DNA of 64,000 bases from Bacteroidetes bacterium ADurb.Bin037 (GTDB taxonomy: Bacteria; Bacteroidota; Bacteroidia; Bacteroidales; UBA932). The stretch spans positions 1-64,000 of the forward strand of contig MWER01000008.1 of NCBI GenBank assembly GCA_002071175.1. The letters run 5' to 3'. The notes below the pieces were generated by a model. It saw only the letters and a program-made list of their open reading frames with translations. It was not told the DNA's origin and searched no databases. Of this stretch, positions 39,023 through 47,017 are shown one piece after another; the stretch's first letter is position 1, and each line of letters begins with the position of its first letter. A program made the position numbers and the translations under genes.

Positions 39023-40039
39023 ATGAAGCCTAAAGCGGCCATAGTGATCCTGAATTGGAACGGAAAACATTTCCTGGAACGTTTTCTACATCTGGTCCTT
39101 GAAAGAACACCTGAAACCTGGGCCCGCGTATATGTGGCAGACAACGGTTCAACAGACATGTCCGTATCCTGGCTTAAGGAACAGTTTCCGGAACTCCCGC
39201 TCCTTGAATTTGAAAAGAACTTCGGTTATACGGGGGGTTACAACCGGGCACTCCGGCAGATAGATGCCGAATACTACATCCTGCTCAATTCAGATGTGGA
39301 AGTAACGCCGGGCTGGCTGCCACCCCTGATATCGTATATGGACATGAATCCCGGTTGTGGCGTATGCATGCCAAAAATTCTATCCTGGACACATCCCGGT
39401 CAATTCGAATATGCAGGTGCCTGCGGAGGTTTTATAGATCGCTTCGGATTCCCGTTTTGCAGAGGGCGCATACTTACATCTATTGAAAACGACAACGGCC
39501 AGTATGATCAACCCGTGCCTGTTTTTTGGGCAAGCGGAACCTGTATGGTGGTCCGTTCAGATCTTTTTCACAAACTTGAAGGTTTTGACGATCATTTTTT
39601 CGCTCATATGGAAGAGATTGATTTTTGCTGGCGTTCCCTCTGGGCCGGTTTTCATATAGCTGTTATTCCCTCATCTAAAATACTACATGTGGGAGGAGGT
39701 ACCCTGCCTAACGATTCCCCGCATAAATTGTACCTCAACTACAGGAACAACCTGCTCATGCTTTACAAGAACCTGGATAAGAAAGAACGCTTCCCGGTGA
39801 TGACCGTACGTTTTTTTATGGACCTGCTTTCTGCGGTAGCCTATCTGTTTCAAGGTAAATGGAATTTTTTTGGCTCTGTATTGAAGGCCCATTGTCATTT
39901 CTGGAAGATGCGGCGTAAGCTTACACGCAGCTATGGCGGATCCCGCCTATCATTGGATGGTCTTATGTACAGGGGCAGCATTGTGTTGCGTTTTTTCCTG
40001 TCGCTAAAAAAGATAACTTTCAACACACTCCCGATGTGA
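39023..40039 (+). CDS. GT2 family glycosyltransferase
   Basis: A 338-residue inverting GT-A enzyme resembling rhamnosyltransferases. Visible: VILNWNG at the N-terminus, NGSTD (nucleotide binding), DXD-like NSDVE with D91, and the acidic MEEIDFCWR catalytic-base region near residue 205. It probably adds a sugar to a cell-envelope glycan, with the donor unknown. An in-frame ATG at 38990 is rejected because it precedes the -7 box. The end overlaps murF by 20 nt. Confidence 0.85.
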   Translation: MKPKAAIVILNWNGKHFLERFLHLVLERTPETWARVYVADNGSTDMSVSWLKEQFPELPLLEFEKNFGYTGGYNRALRQIDAEYYILLNSDVEVTPGWLPPLISYMDMNPGCGVCMPKILSWTHPGQFEYAGACGGFIDRFGFPFCRGRILTSIENDNGQYDQPVPVFWASGTCMVVRSDLFHKLEGFDDHFFAHMEEIDFCWRSLWAGFHIAVIPSSKILHVGGGTLPNDSPHKLYLNYRNNLLMLYKNLDKKERFPVMTVRFFMDLLSAVAYLFQGKWNFFGSVLKAHCHFWKMRRKLTRSYGGSRLSLDGLMYRGSIVLRFFLSLKKITFNTLPM

Positions 40040-41306
40040 TAAGCTCTCGCAGGCGAATCCCGTTTGACCCCTTGATCAGTATGGTATTTCCCTTTAACGG
40101 ATTGTTTTTCAGATGATCTATCAGGTCTTCAACCTTAGGGAAACAAGATCCTTTCGCTCCGCTTTGATGAACTGCCTGTGCAAAGAGAGGTCCCACCCAG
40201 AAAACATGTTTTAGGTCCATCTTTTCCACCATCCGTACAATCTCCATATGTTCACGGGAAGAAACCGAGCCCAACTCCAACATATCACCCAATATGACAG
40301 CCTTATCTTTACCATCCAGCAAAGCAAGGTTTTCCAAGGCCAGGGTCATGCTTACCGGATTGGCATTATAGGCATCAGCAATCAATGCATTTCGTGAAGT
40401 TTTAATCCATTGGGAACGGTTGTTGGAAGGTAAATACGAAGCAACAGCCTGTGCAGCCTTTACCTTGTCTATCCCGTAATGCTCCGCTACTGCAAGAGCA
40501 GCCAATACATTGGGGACGTTGTACAATCCGGTCAAGTGTGTCATGATATCCGGATATCCTCTAAGTGAAAGGACCAGAAAGCCTTCACGCAACCAAGCAT
40601 GTGCTTCCTGCTTTTTGATCCCGTAAGGGACTATATTTTCGACGATCTTCCTGTCACGAAGCATGTTCATGAGCAACGAATCTTCAACATTGCAGAATAT
40701 GACACCTCCTGTAGAAGCCAGGTAATCGTAAAGAGCTCCTTTACATTGCATAACGCCTGTCAAGTCCCCGAATCCTTCCAGATGGACTCCCGATACATTG
40801 GTGATCAACCCTGCTACCGGCCGGACTATTTGGGTCAGAAAGGCGATCTCGCCGGGATGGTTGGCTCCCATTTCAAACAATCCCGCTTCCGTATCCCTGT
40901 TCATTTTCAGAATGCTCAACGGAACGCCAATGTGGTTGTTCAGGTTGCCCTGCGTAGCAGTTACTCCGTAGTTAACTGAAAGCACGGCATGGATCAACTC
41001 CTTGGTTGTAGTCTTGCCGTTGGAACCGGTAAGCGCAATAACAGGAATGTCGAATCCGGAGCGGTGCATGGCTGCCAGGTCCTGCAATGCCAGTAATACG
41101 TCCGGGACTACCACACACCTCGGATCCGTTCCGCTGTAGTTGTCCACAATAGCATATGCGGCTCCCTTTTCCAAAGCTTCTTCTGCAAAAAGATTCCCGT
41201 CAAAATGTTCTCCCTTGAGCGCAAAGAACAGACAATCCGGAACAATCTGCCTGGTATCGGTACAGACCCGGGGATGCTTGTCAAATAATGCATACAAAAG
41301 CTTCAT
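40020..41306 (-). CDS. murF: UDP-MurNAc-tripeptide:D-Ala-D-Ala ligase
   Basis: Adds D-Ala-D-Ala to the UDP-MurNAc-tripeptide, the last cytosolic step of peptidoglycan precursor synthesis. 428 residues; ATP-binding loop TGSNGKTTTKE (K98), then the Mur ligase central and C-terminal domains (SNGIRLRELI at the end). An ATG two codons upstream (41312) is also possible. It follows dut by 11 nt on the same strand. Confidence 0.95.
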   Translation of the reverse strand: MKLLYALFDKHPRVCTDTRQIVPDCLFFALKGEHFDGNLFAEEALEKGAAYAIVDNYSGTDPRCVVVPDVLLALQDLAAMHRSGFDIPVIALTGSNGKTTTKELIHAVLSVNYGVTATQGNLNNHIGVPLSILKMNRDTEAGLFEMGANHPGEIAFLTQIVRPVAGLITNVSGVHLEGFGDLTGVMQCKGALYDYLASTGGVIFCNVEDSLLMNMLRDRKIVENIVPYGIKKQEAHAWLREGFLVLSLRGYPDIMTHLTGLYNVPNVLAALAVAEHYGIDKVKAAQAVASYLPSNNRSQWIKTSRNALIADAYNANPVSMTLALENLALLDGKDKAVILGDMLELGSVSSREHMEIVRMVEKMDLKHVFWVGPLFAQAVHQSGAKGSCFPKVEDLIDHLKNNPLKGNTILIKGSNGIRLRELITSGVC

Positions 41307-41317
41307 AAACAAAGAAA

Positions 41318-41749
41318 TTAATGACCTGTCGATCCGAATCCACCTTCACCCCGTTCGGTATGGTCCAGTTTTGCGGTAGTCTCCCATTCTATATGCTCAT
41401 GTGCAGCCACGACCATCTGCGCAATGCGCTCTCCGGGATTGATCTCTACAGCATTAGAGGACAAATTGACCATAATGATCCCTATCTCTCCGCGGTAATC
41501 GGCATCTATGGTTCCGGGACTGTTCAGGATCCCGATCCCCTTTTTGACAGCCAAACCGCTACGCGGTCTGATTTGTGCCTCATACCCGGGCGGAAGTTCA
41601 ATATACAATCCGGTCGGTATCAAAGCCCTTTCGAGCGGTTGCAACGTAATACTGTCGGGAATATTTGCCCGCAGGTCCATCCCTGCCGACAGGGGCGTTG
41701 CGTAATCAGGCAGGGAATAAGGGGAACGGTTGATGATCTTGACTTTCAT
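41318..41749 (-). CDS. dut: dUTP diphosphatase
   Basis: Hydrolyses dUTP to dUMP and pyrophosphate. 143 residues of the trimeric type, with motifs [31 protein letters not shown] and the C-terminal [10 protein letters not shown] that closes over the active site. It precedes murF. A perfect TATTTTTG box lies 5 nt before the start. Confidence 0.97.
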   Translation of the reverse strand: MKVKIINRSPYSLPDYATPLSAGMDLRANIPDSITLQPLERALIPTGLYIELPPGYEAQIRPRSGLAVKKGIGILNSPGTIDADYRGEIGIIMVNLSSNAVEINPGERIAQMVVAAHEHIEWETTAKLDHTERGEGGFGSTGH

Positions 41750-41754
41750 AAATG

Positions 41755-41762
41755 CAAAAATA
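41755..41762 (-). promoter_or_regulatory. -7 box TATTTTTG before dut
   Basis: A perfect match, 5 nt (CATTT) before the dut ATG. Confidence 0.5.
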
Positions 41763-41774
41763 AAAAAAAAACAC

Positions 41775-41782
41775 TACCTTAG
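41775..41782 (+). promoter_or_regulatory. -7-like box TACCTTAG before cyclophilin gene
   Basis: Seven of eight positions match TAnnTTTG; 37 nt before the ATG at 41820. Confidence 0.3.
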
Positions 41783-41819
41783 TTCTTTGAAAACCTTAGA
41801 AATATTAATGTTCAGCATT

Positions 41820-42458
41820 ATGAAAAAATACATTTTGTTTAGTTTGATTATTATGAGTGCTTTATTTATGGGATCTTGTAACAATACAGGCAAAAAGGCA
41901 AAGAAAGAGGCAGCCGTTACACAACCGGCCTTTGATCCGGCAGCCCTGCCGGAGGATCCCGTCTTTGAACTCAAGACATCGGAAGGGACCATGATCATAC
42001 GTTTGTACAGCGACACCCCGTTACACCGGGACAATTTTATAAAGCTGGCAGCCGAAAGATATTATGACAACATCCTTTTCCATCGCGTGATAAACGGATT
42101 TATGATACAATGCGGAGATCCGGAATCCCGGACGGCAACTACCGGACAAAGACTGGGTTCAGGTGGTCCGGGATATACCGTTCCGGCCGAATTCGTTCCG
42201 GAACTGATCCATAAAAAAGGAGCCATTGCAGCAGCCAGGACGGGAGATGCCGTAAATCCGGAAAAAGCATCATCCGGTTCACAGTTTTATATAGTACAAA
42301 ACGAAGCGGCATGCCGCCGGCTGGACGGCAACTATACGGTGTTCGGAGAAGTAATCAACGGATTGGAAATAATAGACAAGATCGCAGCCGTACAGACAGG
42401 TGCAGCCGACCGGCCCGTAAAAGATATCCGCATTTTAAGCATCCTGCCGGTTCTCTAG
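41820..42458 (+). CDS. Cyclophilin-type peptidyl-prolyl isomerase lipoprotein
   Basis: A 212-residue envelope prolyl isomerase. The signal peptide ends in the lipobox MGSC (about Cys 19). The cyclophilin domain fills the rest, with the catalytic arginine in LFHRVINGFMIQCGD and the conserved GSQFYI and LDGNYTVFGEV segments. The ATG at 41820 is chosen because the signal peptide begins there. The stop region overlaps the convergent lipoprotein gene by 4 nt. Confidence 0.92.
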   Translation: MKKYILFSLIIMSALFMGSCNNTGKKAKKEAAVTQPAFDPAALPEDPVFELKTSEGTMIIRLYSDTPLHRDNFIKLAAERYYDNILFHRVINGFMIQCGDPESRTATTGQRLGSGGPGYTVPAEFVPELIHKKGAIAAARTGDAVNPEKASSGSQFYIVQNEAACRRLDGNYTVFGEVINGLEIIDKIAAVQTGAADRPVKDIRILSILPVL

Positions 42459-42976
42459 TAAGTATCGTTTTTACCCCGGCATTCAAAGGTATAGGTTGCA
42501 GAGACGGCCAGGGGTTCCGGATAGACTTGCGTTACGGTGTCCTCGGCAGTCAGGTACAGACTTACGGTGAATAGTACCGATCCCGTTTCCTTGGAAAGTG
42601 TCGGTGACAACTCCCGTTTTTTGGCAGTGAACTCATTCTTGAAGTCCTCCAAATTCTGTTTAAAGGAGTAGAGTATGCTGGAGGTAAAGCTGGCTATTGC
42701 CTGATCTACTGCGTTTTTTATAGCTTCCTGCGGATTGTTCCCCGATCCCGTTACCATCCAGTTCAATTGAAAATCCTTTTGGATTTCGCTGCTTTTCTGA
42801 GTCAACATAGCGGCAAGTTCACGCAAGCCCGGTGTGCTGGATGATGTCACCTCACTAAAACTGACATTGGTACGTGAACAAAAACAATAGGTAACCGTAT
42901 TGGAATAACTTTGGCATGAAACGGCCAGGATAATGGCAAACAATACGGGCAAAGATATTTTGATTAGATTTTTCAT
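42455..42976 (-). CDS. Lipoprotein of unknown function
   Basis: A 173-residue predicted lipoprotein (lipobox AVSC, about Cys 21). It has a Ser/Thr-rich beginning and a central helical part with NPQEAIKNAVDQAI, and ends in beta strands (SLYLTAEDT). No family recognised. A perfect TAACTTTG box lies 5 nt before the ATG, a mirror of the one before the divergent DacF-like gene. Confidence 0.6.
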   Translation of the reverse strand: MKNLIKISLPVLFAIILAVSCQSYSNTVTYCFCSRTNVSFSEVTSSSTPGLRELAAMLTQKSSEIQKDFQLNWMVTGSGNNPQEAIKNAVDQAIASFTSSILYSFKQNLEDFKNEFTAKKRELSPTLSKETGSVLFTVSLYLTAEDTVTQVYPEPLAVSATYTFECRGKNDTY

Positions 42977-42981
42977 GGTAT

Positions 42982-42989
42982 CAAAGTTA
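42982..42989 (-). promoter_or_regulatory. -7 box TAACTTTG before lipoprotein gene
   Basis: A perfect match, 5 nt (ATACC) before the ATG at 42976. Confidence 0.5.
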
Positions 42990-43077
42990 CGGAAATATTA
43001 GGATATGCAGCAAGCTGTCATCCATCGAATATAACACGGGATCATTGCATGACAGATTAAGATAAAAGATTATTTCA

Positions 43078-43085
43078 TACCTTTG
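43078..43085 (+). promoter_or_regulatory. -7 box TACCTTTG before DacF-like gene
   Basis: A perfect match, 5 nt (AGACC) before the ATG at 43091. Confidence 0.55.
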
Positions 43086-43090
43086 AGACC

Positions 43091-43996
43091 ATGAAAATAT
43101 CACGTCTGTTGGCTCTGTGGCTGCTGCTTCTGGTTTTTGCCGCCTGTAATAAAACAATTGTACCGGAACCGAATCCGGAAACGAACCGTCCCGTTTCCCT
43201 AGGCCTGAGTTGCCAGGGAGCCATAGTAATTGATGCCGCAACAGGAGAAGCCCTTTATTCCCTCAGTTCCGATTTCACGTTTGTGCCGGCCAGTATGACC
43301 AAGGTAATGACCATGTACATAGTATTTGACCATATTGAAAAAGGATACCTGTCATTCGAATCGCAAATACCCGTCAGTTCATATGCAGCGTCCCGTTCCG
43401 TAAATCCGGGTGAATCTAACGTGCCCCTGAACGAATCGCTTACTTATTCAGTAGACGAAATGATCTGTGCATTGTGCGTTGTTTCTGCCAATGCCTGCGC
43501 CGTTGCTTTGGGTGAATATCTTTCGGGCGGTACAGAAAAGGATTTTGCCGTGATCATGAACCGGTACGCAGATTCGCTGGGATTGAACGCCCATTATGAC
43601 GATGCTTCCGGATTGTCTGCAAAGAACGGAATATCTCCCCGTTCCATGGCCGATTTGACACGTGATTTTATAAAAAGATTTCCCCATATCCTGAAATACA
43701 CTTCACTGACCCGTTGGAATTTCAGGGGTACCGTTTATGGGGCTACCAACGGACTTTTGCCCGGACAATCATATTATTATAACGGATGTGACGGTTTCAA
43801 GACAGGATACACATCTGCGGCAGGTCTTTGTATAACGGCAACGGCACAACTGGCAGACAAGAGAGTTATAGCCGTTGTTATGAAAGCTCCCAACTCATAC
43901 ATGCGGTACCGGGACGCCGCCAATCTGATGGATTACGGACTGTCCGTTCTGATGAACAGGACAACTGCTCAAGGCATCCAATCCTTATTTCTATAG
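43091..43996 (+). CDS. D-Ala-D-Ala carboxypeptidase lipoprotein (DacF/PBP5-like)
   Basis: A low-molecular-weight penicillin-binding protein that removes the terminal D-Ala of stem peptides. Its N-terminus has a lipobox (FAAC, Cys about 19). The S11 active site is complete: S68 and K71 (SMTK), S132 and N134 (SAN), K237-T-G. At 301 residues it lacks the extra C-terminal domain of PBP5. It ends in a 28-nt overlap with the TPR-like gene. Confidence 0.9.
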   Translation: MKISRLLALWLLLLVFAACNKTIVPEPNPETNRPVSLGLSCQGAIVIDAATGEALYSLSSDFTFVPASMTKVMTMYIVFDHIEKGYLSFESQIPVSSYAASRSVNPGESNVPLNESLTYSVDEMICALCVVSANACAVALGEYLSGGTEKDFAVIMNRYADSLGLNAHYDDASGLSAKNGISPRSMADLTRDFIKRFPHILKYTSLTRWNFRGTVYGATNGLLPGQSYYYNGCDGFKTGYTSAAGLCITATAQLADKRVIAVVMKAPNSYMRYRDAANLMDYGLSVLMNRTTAQGIQSLFL

Positions 43997-44196
43997 TCAA
44001 GAATCCTTTTGATCGCTTCGGTTGCTTCACGGGCAGCATTGGAAGCTCCCAGTTCCATGCATTTTGCATAAGCGTTCAGGGCATCTCCCCATCTTTCACT
44101 CTGGCGGTACAAACCGCCCAGTTTATACCAGGAAGTCTGGTCCTGAGAGCCTTCAGGTGTTCTGACATATTGTTCAAGTTCTTCTATTGTTTCCAT
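43969..44196 (-). CDS. Small TPR-like protein at the end of the rnf run
   Basis: A 75-residue soluble protein resembling a pair of tetratricopeptide helices (SWYKLGGLYRQSERWGDALN, then YAKCMELG). It starts 11 nt after the rnfA stop and is the last gene of the leftward run. Function unknown; the placement suggests an assembly or partner role for Rnf, which is inference. Its 3' end overlaps the DacF-like gene by 28 nt. Confidence 0.65.
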   Translation of the reverse strand: METIEELEQYVRTPEGSQDQTSWYKLGGLYRQSERWGDALNAYAKCMELGASNAAREATEAIKRILDYRNKDWMP

Positions 44197-44207
44197 AATG
44201 GCATCTG

Positions 44208-44807
44208 TTAGACGATCCCGGAAAAGCCCATGAAAGCCAGCGCAAGAATCCCAGCTGTAATCAAAGCAATGGGAACGCCTCTGAACGGTTTGGGAACACC
44301 CACAAGATCCATTTGTTCACGCATCCCCGCAAATATGATAAGGGCAAGTCCGAAGCCCACTGCCATGGAGGCAGTATAGACAAGAGACTGTGGCAGATCA
44401 AGCATAGCAGCATTACCTCCGAAAGTAAACTCCTTTGTCACTACGAGTATAGCCACCCCAAGTACGGCACAGTTGGTAGTGATCAGCGGCAGAAAAATTC
44501 CCAGTGCCTGGTACAGCGCCGGCGATATCTTTTTCAGTATGATCTCTACCATTTGAACAAGGGCTGCGATTATCAGTATGAATGTAACGGTTTGCATAAA
44601 ACCGATGTTCAGGGGATTCAGAATATAACACTGTACCAGGTATGTGATCAGCGTAGACAGCGTCATCACAAAGACCACGGCAGCGCTCATACCTACAGCA
44701 GTTGATATTTTGTTCGACACCCCCAGGAACGGACAAATCCCTAAAAACTGGTTTAGCACTATGTTGTTGACAAAGACGGCCGATATGATAATAAGAATGT
44801 ATTCCAT
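44208..44807 (-). CDS. rnfA: Rnf complex subunit A
   Basis: An integral membrane subunit of the ferredoxin:NAD+ oxidoreductase, which couples electron flow to ion pumping. 199 residues and six helices. The N-terminal VFVNNIVLNQFLGICPFLGVS contains the conserved cysteine that with RnfE's partner is thought to hold an iron-sulfur centre in the membrane. It is last in the order B-C-D-G-E-A and 4 nt from rnfE. Confidence 0.95.
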   Translation of the reverse strand: MEYILIIISAVFVNNIVLNQFLGICPFLGVSNKISTAVGMSAAVVFVMTLSTLITYLVQCYILNPLNIGFMQTVTFILIIAALVQMVEIILKKISPALYQALGIFLPLITTNCAVLGVAILVVTKEFTFGGNAAMLDLPQSLVYTASMAVGFGLALIIFAGMREQMDLVGVPKPFRGVPIALITAGILALAFMGFSGIV

Positions 44808-44811
44808 GATG

Positions 44812-45393
44812 TTATGCCTTTTTTATCTTGTTAAACAACACCATAAGATAACCGAGTGCCAAAAATGCACCGGGAGCAAGAATGAAGACTAGTATGGCAT
44901 CTCCAGGTATGATCTTCCATCCAAAGAAGGCTCCCGATCCCAACAGTTCGCGGACAGTACCCAATGTCGTCAACGAGAGGGTAAAACCCAATCCCGATCC
45001 CAGTCCGTCCAGGAAAGAATCCAGTGGTCCGTTCTTACTGGCATATGCTTCCGCCCGCCCCAGCACAATACAATTTACCACAATGAGCGGGATAAACAAT
45101 CCCAGTGTTTCATATAATCCCGGCACATATGCCTGCATAACCAGCTGTACGACAGTAACAAAAACAGATATAACCACTACGAAAGAAGGGATCCTGACCT
45201 TTGACGGAACCATACCCGAGATCAGGGAAATAACCAGATTCGACAACATAAGTACAAAAGTGGTTGCCAATCCCATACCTAATCCGTTAACTGCAGAAGT
45301 TGTGGTTCCCAACGTAGGACACATCCCCAGCACCAGCACAAAAGTGGGATTTTCCTTAATAATGCCCTTAGTGATGATCTTCAATCTGTTCAT
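44812..45393 (-). CDS. rnfE: Rnf complex subunit E
   Basis: The homologue of RnfA in inverted topology, 193 residues, six membrane helices, with the LGMCPTLGTTTSA cysteine segment. It forms the membrane heart of the complex with RnfA. The start overlaps the rnfG stop (ATGA), and a strong AGGAGGT site lies 5 nt upstream within rnfG. Confidence 0.95.
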   Translation of the reverse strand: MNRLKIITKGIIKENPTFVLVLGMCPTLGTTTSAVNGLGMGLATTFVLMLSNLVISLISGMVPSKVRIPSFVVVISVFVTVVQLVMQAYVPGLYETLGLFIPLIVVNCIVLGRAEAYASKNGPLDSFLDGLGSGLGFTLSLTTLGTVRELLGSGAFFGWKIIPGDAILVFILAPGAFLALGYLMVLFNKIKKA

Positions 45394-45977
45394 TGCTTAC
45401 CTCCTTTTTGAACCGTTTTGATAAAAGCCCTGTAAGCCAGGTCCACCACATCGCAAAAAGCCCTTGAACTGATAGTGGCGGCTGTTATGGCATCTACCCG
45501 TCCCCCATCCTTTTTCACGGCTAAATGGAATGTCTTCGGATTTTTTCCTTTGAACTGCAGGCTGAAATCGCTCTTGCGCGGATCTATTTTATCTCCCAGA
45601 CCAGGAGTCTCGGAATGTGATATGATGGCTGTATTAAAGACCGTACCATCAGGAAGAAATCCAACCATCACCCTGATCGGACCCCCGAATCCTTTGGTGG
45701 TTACCGCTTCGATGGCTGCCCCGACAAAAACACTATCCCTGGTCGCAGGATAAACGGCAACCTTACTGCCTTCGATCTCCATGTCATAAACCATTTCTGC
45801 CGGTTGGTTGTCAAAATCGGGCAACACCTGACCCAACGCCTGGTTTACTTTGGCAGCCTGTGCTATCGCTATAGGTTCGTATGTTATCAGATATACGCTG
45901 CCCATGATGGCCGAACCGCCAAAACAAATGATCAGCAAGCAAAGGAACATGTTCCTGAAATTTGATTCTCTAGCCAC
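45390..45977 (-). CDS. rnfG: Rnf complex subunit G (flavoprotein)
   Basis: A membrane-anchored periplasmic subunit with covalently bound FMN. 195 residues; one helix near 10-32, then an FMN-binding domain. The flavinylation threonine is probably T168 in DAITAATISS; the usual motif is S/T-G-A-T, so the Gly is replaced by Ala. The start is GTG at 45977, 8 nt inside the rnfD end, with AGGAGGT 5 nt upstream. Confidence 0.93.
   Translation of the reverse strand: MARESNFRNMFLCLLIICFGGSAIMGSVYLITYEPIAIAQAAKVNQALGQVLPDFDNQPAEMVYDMEIEGSKVAVYPATRDSVFVGAAIEAVTTKGFGGPIRVMVGFLPDGTVFNTAIISHSETPGLGDKIDPRKSDFSLQFKGKNPKTFHLAVKKDGGRVDAITAATISSRAFCDVVDLAYRAFIKTVQKGGKQ
45399..45405 (-). promoter_or_regulatory. 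Strong Shine-Dalgarno (AGGAGGT) of rnfE
   Basis: Five nt before the rnfE ATG and inside the rnfG 3' end. The 13-nt stretch AAAGGAGGTAAGC-type context is shared with the rnfG site. Confidence 0.65.
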
Positions 45978-47013
45978 GGCTTACCTCCTTTTGATACGGT
46001 AACGGTTTGATCTTATTCAACAGGGGTACCACTGCATTCATGAATAATATGGCAAATGAAACACCTTCAGGGTACACACCCCAGATACGTATGATCATGG
46101 TTATGATCCCGATCCCGATCCCAAAGATCAGCATCCCCAAGGGAGACATAGGTGATGTAGTATAGTCAGTAGCCATGAAAACAGCACCCAGCAACAATCC
46201 TCCGGTAAGCAAATGGAATAAGGGATCTGCGTTCATGGAAGGATCGATCAACCAGAGGATACCTGCAAAAACAGCAACCGTCACAATGATGGAAAGGGGA
46301 ATAACGGGCTTGATTACCTTCCTTATCAGCAGGTATGCAAAACCCAACAGGATAGCCACAACCGAAGCTTCCCCCAACGATCCGTCAATACGTCCGAACA
46401 GCATGTGCCAATAGGAAAAATCGTGCTGCTGGCTCAGCGTTTCCATAGTGAGACCGTTTGCCAGTCCTTCCTTGATGATTCCCAGAGGAGTGGCTCCAGA
46501 GGCTGCATCCAGCAATTGTCCCTGTGCTCCCAGCAAACCTTTAGGCAATTCCCACCTATCAGGCCTGAAAATACTGTTTGTAACGGACCAGTTTGTCATC
46601 TGGACCGGAAATGATATTAAAAGGAAGACACGAGCCACTAGGGCAGGATTGAACAGGTTGTGTCCCAATCCTCCGAAGGTCATTTTTGCGATTCCGATAG
46701 CTACAACACATCCTATCAGGACCATCCACCAAGGTGAGGAAGCGGGCAGGTTCAGTGCCAATATCAATCCGGTCACTACTGCCGAAAGATCATATACCGT
46801 CGTTCTTTTCTTCATCAAATAACGTGCGATCAGGTGTTCTACAAGAACACAGCCCGTTACAGAGACTATGATTACCAGCAGCGCACTAAGTCCCGCAAAA
46901 TAAACGCTTACGAGCACAGCAGGTATCAGGGCTATGATCACATCGCGCATAATCCTGCGGGTACTGTCTTTACTGTGCAAATGCGGGGCGGGTGAAACAA
47001 GTAGTTTGTCCAT
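45970..47013 (-). CDS. rnfD: Rnf complex subunit D (flavoprotein)
   Basis: An integral membrane subunit with covalently bound FMN. 347 residues; many helices. The flavinylated threonine is T175 in the SGATPLG motif. The N-terminal SPAPHLHSKDSTRRIM segment is typical. It starts 4 nt after rnfC and its end overlaps rnfG by 8 nt. Confidence 0.95.
   Translation of the reverse strand: MDKLLVSPAPHLHSKDSTRRIMRDVIIALIPAVLVSVYFAGLSALLVIIVSVTGCVLVEHLIARYLMKKRTTVYDLSAVVTGLILALNLPASSPWWMVLIGCVVAIGIAKMTFGGLGHNLFNPALVARVFLLISFPVQMTNWSVTNSIFRPDRWELPKGLLGAQGQLLDAASGATPLGIIKEGLANGLTMETLSQQHDFSYWHMLFGRIDGSLGEASVVAILLGFAYLLIRKVIKPVIPLSIIVTVAVFAGILWLIDPSMNADPLFHLLTGGLLLGAVFMATDYTTSPMSPLGMLIFGIGIGIITMIIRIWGVYPEGVSFAILFMNAVVPLLNKIKPLPYQKEVSRG
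45983..45989 (-). promoter_or_regulatory. Strong Shine-Dalgarno (AGGAGGT) of rnfG
   Basis: Five nt before the GTG start of rnfG and inside rnfD. It helps to fix the GTG as the true start. Confidence 0.65.
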
Positions 47014-47017
47014 ATTA

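Noticed and set aside
43046-43085. -33 elements (TTG) before the DacF-like, RNA methyltransferase and glycosyltransferase genes
   Set aside because: The nearest TTG lies about 30 nt upstream of the -7 box, too far for the usual 19-21 nt spacing, so I do not claim these -33 sites.
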